From positions 1-60,982 of the forward strand of contig NZ_MUNY01000043.1 of assembly GCF_002002735.1 (NCBI RefSeq): a stretch of DNA of 60,982 nt, read 5' to 3'. Below the pieces are notes generated by a model. It was given only the letters and a program-made list of their open reading frames with translations, ran no database searches and was not told the DNA's origin. Every line of letters begins with the position of its first letter. The stretch's first letter is position 1. Positions 1 through 12,500 of the stretch are shown here, in pieces. The DNA is from Algoriphagus sp. A40. Lineage in GTDB: Bacteria; Bacteroidota; Bacteroidia; Cytophagales; Cyclobacteriaceae. Both the position numbers and the translations under genes were made by a program.

Positions 1-133
1 ATAACCTCCAATTGCGATAATTGGACTTTGAAACGAATAATATATAAGTCAAAATGCACTTTTATTTATTTGAAATAATTATATTATCTATATTTATACT
101 CATTTTCAGTCCATTAGAATACGCCACTTACCC

Positions 134-511
134 GTGAAGACCTTTTCCCAGTTGATTAAAGCTCTTTTTAAGATTTCCCGCCTATCTGCGGGACTGAGCT
201 TGATTTTGGGGTTTTGCCTTTTTATGGGGTCGGGAGAGGTGATTGGGCAGTGTCAAACCGGTGTCTTATTATCTTATCCAAGCACCTTGGCTTTTCCAAA
301 AGGAGGACCTTCAATTACTGAAGTAGGTTGGGAAGTAGAAATGAATGAAAGAACAATAACTTATGATCTTAATTCAATCCTAGAATTCACAAACCTAGGT
401 AGTATCTCTGGATCAATTTCGGAAAAACATGAAAATAGTGCAATTTCTTCACCTGGCGTGACTGCCAATTGGGCTTCTGGGGTCATTTACCATTTTTTTC
501 CCAACCTATGA
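134..511 (+). CDS. Short secreted ORF, possibly a broken N-terminus of a repeat adhesin
   Basis: A 125-residue reading frame with a GTG start. It opens with a basic stretch and a hydrophobic core ending in VIGQ, a plausible signal peptide cleaved near residue 39. The remaining 85 residues have no family I recognise. Near the end, the phrase SPGVTANWASG resembles the LPPGVTVSWASN phrase of the Ig-like repeats in the giants downstream, and the frame then stops. The stop overlaps the start of the 4,355-aa gene in an ATGA arrangement at 508-511. Two readings are possible: a small secreted protein translationally coupled to the giant, or the 5' remnant of a third repeat protein truncated by frameshift. 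The GTG start is chosen because the next ATG (224) would remove the signal peptide. No clear promoter is visible in the AT-rich 1-133. Confidence 0.4.
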   Translation: MKTFSQLIKALFKISRLSAGLSLILGFCLFMGSGEVIGQCQTGVLLSYPSTLAFPKGGPSITEVGWEVEMNERTITYDLNSILEFTNLGSISGSISEKHENSAISSPGVTANWASGVIYHFFPNL

Positions 512-3500
512 AAGCTTTTAAACAGCATCGATTTTGTACCACACCTCCTGAAAACAGGAGGAATGGGGCCACTTTGTTTGCTGAGCAAGCCAATTCAAAA
601 ACCAAGGTTAACCCTACGAAAAAAGCACTGTTCAAATTCCTTTTGTTGATTCTTTTCTTTTTGGGAATTCAGTCTGTATATGGTCAGACTGCCGGGGATT
701 ATAGATCCAGGGTAACTGGGCAAAATTGGACTGTGTTAAATACATGGGAAAGATATAATGGAACTGCTTGGGTAGTTCCAACAGCAGGCCAAGGATACCC
801 GGGACAGAATGCAGTTCCAGGTATTGTAACCATCCAGAATGGACATACGGTTACCTTGAACGTATCACCAGCAAATAATATTGGGGCACTTACCATTGCT
901 ACGGGAGCAAATAATAGTTCTTTAACATTTGGTGGTTTTTCTTTAACAGTAACAGGTGCTGTTACTGTTGAGGCTGGTACTGCTAATAACATAACTAAAA
1001 TTATTGATGTTGGTGCTGGAAGTTTAACGTGCGGATCGATGTCGCTGGCAACTACAACAAATGACAATCGAGATAATGAAATTAGGATTTCAACAGGAAC
1101 GGTTACAGTTATTGGCAACCTAGCTATGAATGGAGCTGCCGCAAGAAATGCAATTCGTTTTTCAGGTGCTGGATTGTTAAGATTAGGAAATGGCATTAGT
1201 GGCGGTAGTTTAATCCCCTTCACAGGTACAGTTGAATATTATGGAAATGGAGCAGGAGGGACAAGTTCCAATCAAACAATTGGGAATTACGGCTATAATA
1301 ACTTAATCACCTCTGGTAACGGAACCAAAACCCTCGCCGCAAATACTACCGCAAACGGTACTGTCACCGTCAGGGCGGGAACTACCCTGGCATTAAGCAC
1401 CTTCAACCTAGGATCTCCTACAAGTCTGGTCCTAGAAGGGGGTGCAACAACAGGATCTTCCATTACCGGTACCGGTACCCTTACTCTAAATGGTAATGTC
1501 ACTGTAAACGATGCCAATACAGGCACTAGCGGAGCTACAATTTCAGCACCATTGGCATTGGGCGGAAACCGAACTTTTACTGTTGCGGATGATAGTACTC
1601 CTGCTGTTGATCTTACTGTTTCGTCTATAATAAGTGGCGCCTTTAACTTAACAAAAGACGGAGCGGGCACTTTTACTTTATCCGGGGCCAATACCTATAC
1701 TGGAGCAACAATTGTTAACAATGGTACTTTAAGAGCTGGTGCAGGTCCACAGGCTTTTGGTGTAAACTCAGCCGTAACTTTAGCCAATACTGCAGGAGCA
1801 ATATTGGACCTTAATGGAAATAATAACACCATTGGGTCCTTGGCTGGAGGAGGTGCTACCGGTGGGAACGTAACTCTAGGAACAGGCACTTTGACTTTAG
1901 GTAATAATAATTCAAGTACTACCTATGCGGGAGTGATCAGTGGAACAGGTGGAATCACAAAAACCGGAACAGGTACGTTAACGCTTTCAGGAGTAAATAC
2001 ATTTACAGGTTCAACCACCATAAGCTTAGGAACACTTCAATTAGGTGCAACCGGTGGCTTACCTGATGCGTCGCCGGTTGTTTTAGCCGGAGGTATCATC
2101 AGAACTGGTGCTACGGCTGGATTCTCGGATACTGCCGGGACCTTAGGCCTTGCTGGCACTACCAATTCAACAATGGCCTTGGGCACTGGCAGTCACACCC
2201 TAAATTTCGCTGCGAGTAACGGAGTGGCTTGGACCTCAGGGAGAACTTTGAATATTACCGGTTGGACAGGATTAAATAACAGTGGGAAAATTTTTGTTGG
2301 GAACAATAATACAGGACTAACGCCTGCTCAATTGGCTCAAATAACCTTTACAGGATATAGCCCTGGTGCGATTATTCTTCCTGATGGAGAGATAGTTCCC
2401 AATGTCGCTTACAAATCCAGATTTATATCAGCAGACTTCGGGTCTTCCACTTGGTGTGCCGGAGAAACAAGAGATGTAACCGTAACCATCCAAAACATTG
2501 GATCTGCGACATGGACAAACTCAGGTCCTGATATAAATGTGGGTGTGAAATGGAATTCTAATAATCCAAATTGGCTGGACTATTATATCAGGACAGATGC
2601 TGAAAATTTAGCTACGGGTCTAACTCAACCCTATACTCTTACCTTAACCGCATCAAACAATGTAGGAGCTGGGTATACCACTCCATTGGCTGCAGGTACC
2701 AACAACATTATTTTTGATTTGGTAAATGAAGGAAATTTTTGGTTTGGAAATACGTCTGGGAACTCCGTTTTCACTTCACCCAATATCACCATTGTCAATG
2801 GCCCAACTGCCAACGCAGGATCCAATCAAACTGTTTGTCAAGGTGGATCTCTTGCGGGCCTTGGTGGATCTATTGGAGGAACCGCTACATTAGGAACATG
2901 GGATGATGGCGGTGTTGGAGGGACTTTTGTACCTAATGCCACCACCTTAAACGCCACTTGGACTCCGCCGGCCACCTATGAAGGGGTCGCTACGCTTACG
3001 CTTACCGCTTCAGGGGGTAGCTGCCCTCCGACAAGTGCAAGCAAAACTGTACGGGTTATTGGGGTAGATGGTATATCACCCAATCAGACCGTTTGTAGTG
3101 GAAGCCTTCCTGAAAAAATGGATATTTTTTCTGCTACAGGAACTATCCAATGGCAAAGGGCAACTAATCCCGGATTCTCTTCCCCTACAAACGTTGGAAC
3201 CAACTCATTTTCTTTGCTCCCTGCTGAAGCTGGGGCGGTGACTGCCACAACTTATTTCAGAGCGGTAATTTCAGAAGGAAGTTGTGCAGGTGTTAACTCA
3301 CCTACAATTATTGTTACGGTACCCTCAAATAATACAGAAACAGCAACAACAAGCCCAAATTATAGCGGATGTGTCAATGCTCCCATAACTCCCATTCTGT
3401 TTACCACTACGGGGGCTACAAACATAGGAACTCCTGTTAATCTGCCTCCGGGACTTACAGCAATTTTTGTTGGGAATTCCGTTGCTGGGACCATCACCAT

Positions 3501-6500
3501 TTCAGGCACTCCTACCACCACCATGGGAAGTCCATTCAGTTATTCTATTCCATTGACTGGGGGATGTGGAGCAATCAATGCAATAGGAATCATTACGTTA
3601 GATCAAAGTTCGATCATCAATGACATGACCAGAACGGTTTGCAGTGGTTCTCCCTTCTCTGCCATACCAGCAAACGGAACTGATGGAGTAGTGCTCGCAA
3701 CCACTACCTATAGCTGGTCCGCACCGGTAGTTACGGGAGGTATTACAGGAGGGGCCGCCGGGACAGGAACTTTTGCAACGGGCATAACAGGAACCCTAGT
3801 CAATCCAACCAATACTCCTAGGACCGCTACATACAGCGTGACTCCTAGGGTTGGGACCTGTGATGGTGATCCATTCGATGTAGTAGTAACGGTCAACCCT
3901 ACTCCTGTAATCCCGAATCAAACCATCCAAATATGTAGCGGAGAGCTTTTTACTTTACTGCCGATCAATGGATCTCCCACTGCCGCTACCATCGTGCCTG
4001 CAGGGACGACTTATACTTGGACTGTAGCCGATAATCCTAATGTTACCGGAGAAGCTGATCAGGGAGGACCTCAACCTTCCATTTCTCAAACCTTAACCAA
4101 TATCAGCAATACCGTACAAACGGTAACTTACAGTGTTACTCCGAAATCAGGAGCGGCTGGGTCCTGTCAAGGAACTCCTTTTACAGTGACCGTGGAAGTT
4201 CGACCTACCCCGGTAATCCCAAATCAAACCGTCCAAATATGTAGCGAAGCTCCTTTTACTGTAGGCCCGATCAATGGATCTCCCTCTGCCGCTACAATCG
4301 TCCCTGCTGGGACTACTTACACTTGGACAGTAGCCGATAACCCAAATGTGACCGGTGAATCCAATCAGGGAGGGCCTCAACCTTTAATTTCTCAAATCCT
4401 AACCAATACTAGCAATACAATACAAACAGTAACCTATACTGTAATACCAACTTCTGGAGCTGCCGGAAGCTGCATTGGCAATTCCTTCACAATTGATGTA
4501 GAGGTTTTACCAAGACCGTCCATTACCCCAATGACAGCCTCAGTATGTAGCGGGGAACTCTTTACTGTCAGCCCAGTCAACGGTACCAATGGAATTGTCC
4601 CTGCAGGTACCTCCTACTCCTGGTCCGTGGTGAGTGTCACCGGAGGAATTACCGGAGCGGGTCCCGGCAGCGGAAGCAACATCAACGGGACGCTGACAAA
4701 TCCAACCAATACCGCCCAAACTGCGACCTATTCCGTTATCCCAAGTGTCGGAGGTTGTGCGGGAACTCCATTTACCCTTACAGTCACCGTAAATCCTGCT
4801 CCTGCCGTCACTGCCATGGCTGAATCAGTCTGTAGCGGAGAACTCTTTACTGCCAGTCCAGCTAACGGTACCAATGGAATTGTTCCAGCAGGTACCTCCT
4901 ACTCCTGGACTGTGCAGAGTGTCACCGGAGGAATTACCGGAGCGGGTCCCGGCAGCGGAAGCAACATCACCGGGACGCTGACAAATCCAACCAATACCGC
5001 CCAAACTGCGACCTATTCCGTTATCCCAAGTGTCGGAGGTTGTGCGGGAACTCCATTTACCCTTACAGTCACCGTAAATCCTGCTCCTGCCGTCACTGCC
5101 ATGGCTGAATCAGTCTGTAGCGGAGAACTCTTTACTGCCAGTCCAGCTAACGGTACCAATGGAATTGTTCCAGCAGGTACCTCCTACTCCTGGACCGTGC
5201 AGAGTGTCACCGGAGGAATTACCGGAGCGGGTCCCGGCAGCGGAAGCAACATCACCGGGACGCTGACAAATCCAACCAATACCGCCCAAACTGCGACCTA
5301 TTCCGTTATCCCAAGTGTCGGAGGTTGTGCGGGAACTCCATTTACCCTTACAGTCACCGTAAATCCTGCTCCTGCCGTCACCTCCATGACTTCCGCAGTC
5401 TGCAACGGTGATCCTTTCACTGTAACACCTGCAAATGGCACAAATGGAATCGTCCCTACGGGAACTACTTATTCTTGGACTTTGGTCAATGTGACAGGGG
5501 GAATGACCGGAGGAGCATCGGGAAGCGGGACGAGCATCACAGGAACACTGAATAACCCAACTACCTCACAACAAACTGCCACCTATTCTGTCATCCCTAC
5601 ATCAGGAAGTTGCGTGGGATCATCATTTACAGTCACAGTGACAGTGAATCCTCTGACCAATCTGACGGACCAACCAAGTACATTAAATTATGAGGTTTGT
5701 TTTGGTGACGGCTTTGCCCCGATTTCTGTCACGGCTACAGGGGCAAACCTAACCTATCAGTGGTACAGCAATACCACGAACATCAATTCCGGCGGAACGC
5801 TTATTTCAGGCGCAACATCGGCAAACTTTACTCCTCCCTCCACACCCGAAGGAGAGGCCTATTACTATACTGTTGTTACTGGCACTTGTGGCACCGTTAC
5901 TTCAAATGTCTCAGGCAAGTACACCGTTTCTCCTCCTGACACACAGTTTACTACAAACCTGACTAACACTCCGCAAACCATCTGCCCTGGAGGTTCATTT
6001 ACACCCATTTCCGCTGTTGCGACAGGGCCAAACCTAACCTATAGGTGGTACAGTAACACCACCCCAAGTAACTCGGGTGGAACACTTATCGCAGGAGAAA
6101 CCAGTGGAAGCTTTACTCCTCCAAACACAGTTTTTGGACCTATTTATTACTATGTGGAGGCAAAAAGTGATTGCGGAACTGTACCATCTCAAGTATCAGG
6201 TGCATTTACAATTACAGGGTCCACTTCTGCGGCACCAGATCAAACTGTTTGCTTAAACACCGCTTTAAATCCAGTAATCACACATAGTACCACCGGGACC
6301 ACAGGAATTGGAACAATTACAGGATTGCCTCCGGGAGTAACGGCAACATGGGCAGCAAATGCCATCACTATTTCCGGAACCCCGACCTCCACTGCGGGAA
6401 GTCCTTTTAATTATTCCATTCAATTGATTGGTGCATGCACCAATCAGTACGCCACAGGTACCATTACTGTAGACCCAATTCCAACGGTAACCAATGCCAC

Positions 6501-9500
6501 GCTCACTCAGACCATCTGCTCGGGTGAAACCACAACCGCTGTAACACTCACCTCTGCAGTGCCCGGTGCTACCTTCACCTGGACCGCAACCGCAACTGCC
6601 GGAGTCACCGGATTTACCGCCAGTGGTACCAATACCATCCCGGTACAAACCATCGCAACCACAGGTACCGATCAGGGTACGGTCACCTATGCCATCACGC
6701 CTAGCTTCAATGGCTGTCCCGGCCCTACTACAAACTATACCGTCCTGGTCAATCCAAAACCAACGGTAACCAACGCTTCACTCACTCAGACCATCTGCTC
6801 GGGCGAAACCACAACCGCCGTCACACTCACTCCTTCAGTGCCTGGGGCTACCTTCACCTGGACGGCAACTGCAACTGCCGGAGTCACCGGATTTACCGCC
6901 AGCGGTACCAATACCATACCGGTACAAACCATCTCTACCACTGGTACCGATCAGGGTACGGTTACCTATGCCATCACGCCTAGTTTCAATGGCTGTCCCG
7001 GCCCTACTACAAACTACACCGTCCTGGTCAATCCAAGACCAACGGTAACCAATGCCTCGCTCACTCAAACCATCTGCTCGGGTGAAGCCACAACCGCCGT
7101 CACACTTACCTCTGCAGTGCCCGGTGCTACCTTCACTTGGACCGCAACTGCAACAGCCGGAGTTACCGGATTTACTGCCAGTGGTACCAATACCATACCG
7201 GTACAAACCATCTCTACCACAGTCACCACTCAAGGTACGGTGACCTACGCGATCACTCCTAGCTTCAACGGCTGTTCCGGACCTACTACAAACTATACCG
7301 TACTGATCAATCCAAAACCAACGGTAACCAACGCTTCACTCACTCAAACCATTTGCTCGGGTGCAAGCACTACCGCCGTAACGCTTACTTCTTCCGTGCC
7401 TGGTGCTACCTTCGCCTGGACGACAACTGCAACTGCCGGAGTCACCGGATTTACCGCCAGTGGCACCAATACCATACCGGCACAAACCATCTCAACCACA
7501 GGTACCGATCAAGGTACGGTTACCTATGCCATCACGCCTAGCTTCAACGGCTGTCCCGGCCCTACTACAAACTATACCGTCCTGGTCAACCCAATTCCAA
7601 CGGTAAGCAACCCTTCGCTGACTCAGACCATCTGCTCGGGCGAAACCACAACTGCCGTCACACTCACCTCTGCAGTGCCCGGGACTACCTTCGCCTGGAC
7701 GGCAACTGCAACTGCCGGAGTCACCGGATTTACCGCCAGTGGTACCAATACCATCCCGGTACAAACCATCGCAACCACAGGTACCGATCAAGGTTCGGTC
7801 ACCTATGCCATCACGCCTAGCTTCAATGGCTGTCCCGGCCCTACTACAAACTATACCGTCCTGGTCAATCCAAAACCAACGGTAACCAACGCTTCACTCA
7901 CTCAGACCATCTGCTCGGGCGAAACCACAACCGCCGTCACACTCACTCCTTCAGTGCCTGGGGCTACCTTCACCTGGACGGCAACTGCAACTGCCGGAGT
8001 CACCGGATTTACCGCCAGCGGTACCAATACCATACCGGTACAAACCATCTCTACCACTGGTACCGATCAGGGTACGGTTACCTATGCCATCACGCCTAGT
8101 TTCAATGGCTGTCCCGGCCCTACTACAAACTACACCGTCCTGGTCAATCCAAGACCAACGGTAACCAACGCTTCACTTACTCAGATCATCTGCTCGGGTG
8201 AAACCACAACCGCCGTCACACTTACCTCTGCAGTGCCCGGTGCTACCTTCACCTGGACCGCAACTGCAACTGCCGGAGTCACCGGATTTACCGCCAGTGG
8301 TACCAATACCATACCGGTACAAAATATCTCAACTACAGGCACCACTCAAGGTACGGTTACCTATGCCATCACGCCTAGCTTCAATGGCTGTCCCGGACCT
8401 ATTACAAACTATACCGTACTGGTCAACCCAATTCCAACGGTAAGCAACCCTTCGCTCACTCAAACCATTTGCTCGGGTGCAAGCACTACCGCCGTCACTC
8501 TCACCTCTGCAGTGCCCGGTGCTAGCTTCACTTGGACCGCAACTGCAACTGCCGGAGTCACCGGATTTACCGCCAGTGGCACCAATACCATACCGGTACA
8601 AACCATCTCAACCACAGCCAACACCCAGGGTACTGTGACCTATTCCATCACGCCTAGCTTCAATGGCTGTCCCGGCCCTACTACAAACTACACCGTCCTG
8701 GTTAACCCAAGACCAGCCATTTCACCTTCTCCAATCACAACATCCATTTGCAGTGGCCAAACCTTTGACATCTCGCCCGTAAATGGTACAAATGGTTTAG
8801 TTCCAACAGGCACTACCTACACTTGGACGGTAGCAAACAATGGAAATGTGGGTGGAGAAACTGATCAAACCACTCCCCAACCCTCTATTTCGCAAACCCT
8901 AACAAACATTACCACATCGGTTCAAACCGTTATCTACACCGTTACTCCCAGAAATGGAACTTGTCCTGGGGCTTCCTTTGAAGTTCAAGTAAATGTCAAT
9001 CCTATTCCTACTGTAATAGACCCAGCCGATCAAACTCTATGCTCCGGTACTTCAACCGCAGCAGTGAACTTCACAGGAAATGGGGTTTCGGGTGTAGTAT
9101 ACAATTGGACAAACAGTAACACTTCTATCGGATTAGCAGCAGCTTCGGGATCTGGAGATATCCCTGCATTCACAACCTTAAATACAGGAAGTAGCCCAGT
9201 TACTTCTACAATAACCGTGACCCCAGTAGCCAATGGCTGTTCAGGTACCCCTCAAACATTCACCATCACAGTCAATCCAACCCCCGTCGTCTCCATCCAA
9301 GCTGACTATTGTGTGGTCGCCGGAAAGGTTCGTTTAACAGCAAATTCCAGTGTTTCTGGTGTCACATGGTCTTGGAATACCTACCCTGTCCAAACAACTC
9401 AAACCATTGATGTTGACATCGCCGGAACTTATGTGGTAACAGCCACATCAGGTGCATCGTGTGTAGGTATAGGTTCCATAAGCGTTGCCGAAGAACTGGT

Positions 9501-12500
9501 CATAAATGGCAGTTTCACAGCTGGCAATACCGTGGATCCTGCAGGAATTACCGGATTTGCAACAGATTACATGTATCTGGAGGATCTTACTGGTGTAAAT
9601 GATGAACTGATTCAAGACGATGGAACCAGAGGTTACAGCATTACCACAAATGGTCAGAATGTTCACACCCTATTTTTTGGACAAGACCACACTAATAATG
9701 TGGTGGGTCCACGAAATATGATGATCGTTAATGGCAAAGGTGGAGCGTTAAGGATTTGGGAGAAAACCATCACTGTAAAACCAAACACAGAATACTATTT
9801 CTCTGCATGGGCAATGAGTGTCAATGCTGTTGGCCCTTTTGCAAGATTACGGTTTCAAGTGAATGGGGCGCAGGTGGGAACAATCGCAAATTTACTTTCC
9901 GGAGTAAACGATAATACAAACAATGGTTGGCAGCGGTTTAATGGCACCTGGAATTCAGGAAGTGTAAGCGGTCCTATTACTGTCCAAATAGTAAACCTAG
10001 AGCCTGCACTTGGAGGAAATGACTTTGCAATCGACGATATCTCCTTTGGCACGTTCTCAACATTTATTGAGCTGACTTCTCCCGTAGATTCAGATAATCA
10101 AACAGTCTGTCAAAATTTTCCAATAGATGATATCACTTACGCCGCCCGTAGTAGCATAGCAGGTCCTACCGTTTCCGGATTACCATCAGGGGTGACTACC
10201 TCTTGGAATGGTGTTACCCTTCGTTTCACAGGTACACCGACAGCCTCAGGGACCTTTACCTACACTGTTACCAATACTGGAAATTGTTCACCTGCAACCG
10301 TCACGGGAACCATTACAGTTCTCAGTACTCCTACTTCTGGTATTATTTCGGCTGATCAGGTTATTTGTAGCGGTGGTGACCCGGTAACAATTGTTAGTAG
10401 CACTAACGGAACTGGAGCCGGGTTAATTGATTACCTATGGGAATCTAATACCAATCTGACCACTCCAAACTGGACAACAATTTCAGGGGAAACGGGGGCT
10501 ACTTACGATATACCAGCAGGATTGATAACCACAACTCAATTTAGAAGAACAACCATAGCCACTTCTGGTACGGTAGTTTGTCAATCCATTCCTACAGAAC
10601 CTGTACAGGTTACAGTTCAGGCAGTGCCAACGCCAGGAGTAATCGCCGGTGCACAGACCATTTGTAGCGGAGGTGACCCTGCCAACCTTACCAATGCAAC
10701 CTTCGGTACAGGATCCGGAACAATTACCTACCGCTGGGAAAGTGCGGTCAGCCCATTCAGCAGCTGGACTGCAATCTCCGGCGCAGATGGTGGTACCTAC
10801 AATCCTCCATCGGGATTAATAGCTACCACTCAATACCGAAGAGTTACAATTTCTACTACCAATGGAATACTTTGTGAATCTATTCCCACTAACCCAATTC
10901 AGGTTACTGTACAATCCACCCCCACTGCAGGAGTGATTGCAGCAGCCCAAACCATTTGTTCTGGTGAGGACCCGGCAGCATTTACCAGCACCATAGATGG
11001 AACGGGTGATGGAACGATCACTTACCGTTGGGAAAGTGCGGTAGGTCCATTCAGCAGCTGGACGGCAATCTCTGGCGCCGATGGAGCTACCTACATTCCT
11101 CCATCTGGATTAATAGCTACCACCCAATACCGTAGAGTTACAATTTCTACCCTCAACAGCGTGGCTTGCGAATCAGCACCAACAACTCCGGTTGAAGTAA
11201 CTATAACCCCAACTAACACCGTAACTCCTGTAACACCCAACCCAAGTCTGTGTGTCGGCGTTGGGATTTCAACAATTATCCACACCACTACAGGTGCCAC
11301 AGGAATCGCCAACGATGGTGTATCTGGTGCCAATGGATTACCTCTTGGAATATCTGCGACTTGGTCAGGCAATACTATCACTATCATGGGAATTCCCGTA
11401 GAGCAAGGCGTATTCCCTTACAGTATTCTGTTGACAGGTGGTTGCGGGTCGGTAAATGCCACAGGCACAATCACAGTGGATAATCCAAGTTACCCTATCA
11501 CCAATATTGATGTAGTCAATCCGACTTCTTTACCTGGAAGTTCCACATTTACGGTATATAGCCCAAATATGACTCCGGGAACTTATGAGATTCGCTACAG
11601 CACCAATGGAGTAAATGGTGGAGCAAACAATGTCCTCACTACCGTTGTGGTATCCACATCCGGTCAATTTACCTTGACATCTCCACTCTATTCTAATGAG
11701 GGAACTACAGTCCTGACTATCAATTCTATTCAAAGAATTATACCTAATCCAGCCGATCCGTGCCCATACTTCCCACCAAATAACAATACGGCAATTTATG
11801 GGTTTGGCTGTAGCTCTGAATATCTCCAGACTGGCGTGGGTGAAGCCTTCTTTGTGCCTGCTGATGTTTTTGAAATTACAGTAACGGCTTATGGAGATAA
11901 CTCCCCATCCGATTCCCAAACAATGCCTGTGATACCAGGTGGTGTCATCAATATAGGAGTTGCAGGGAATACAATCTTTGCCACCGAATCCCCCGTGGCT
12001 ACTGCATCTCCCGCGGATTACATTGTCTCTGCGATTGGCCCGAATGGCAGAATAGTTTTCACTTACGACTGTTCTCCACCTCCTCCTTGTAGTTCTCCAG
12101 GAGATGTCTACCAATACACCGATTCCGAAGGGTACACGGTGATCCGGGTGACGGGAGATTGTTCTGGATGGACTTGGAGCGCACCTGATGGATTAGACGA
12201 ATTTGAAGTGCTTGTCGTAGGCGGTGGCGGTGGCGGTGGCTATGGTGAAGCTGCTGGCGGCGGCGGCGGCGGTGCCGTTATCTATGAACAATACACTGGA
12301 ATCACCATGAGTGGATTACCGGGTCTACAAGGCGCATCCTTCACTATCACGCCGGGTGGTTTAGGTTTGGGAGCAACAACTTCAGCAAACAAAGGAGGAA
12401 ATGGGCAGTCTTCCTCTATGACAGGACCTGCGTTTAACCATTCAGGGGGAACATTCACTAATTTTAGCGCCGATGGAGGCGGAGGAGGTGGATCTACCAA

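Noticed and set aside
6265..8601. Several open frames in other frames and on the opposite strand across the 279-bp array
   Set aside because: They recur with the same 279-bp period because the repeat lacks stops in those frames. The proteins are low-complexity shadows of the real reading frame.
4546..8712. CRISPR-like regular repetition
   Set aside because: The units are 279-285 bp, contiguous and coding, without short repeats plus unique spacers, and no cas genes are present.
12221..12272. GGCGGT microsatellite as a phase-variation switch
   Set aside because: The repeat unit is a multiple of three in frame, so slippage would change Gly number but not turn expression on or off.
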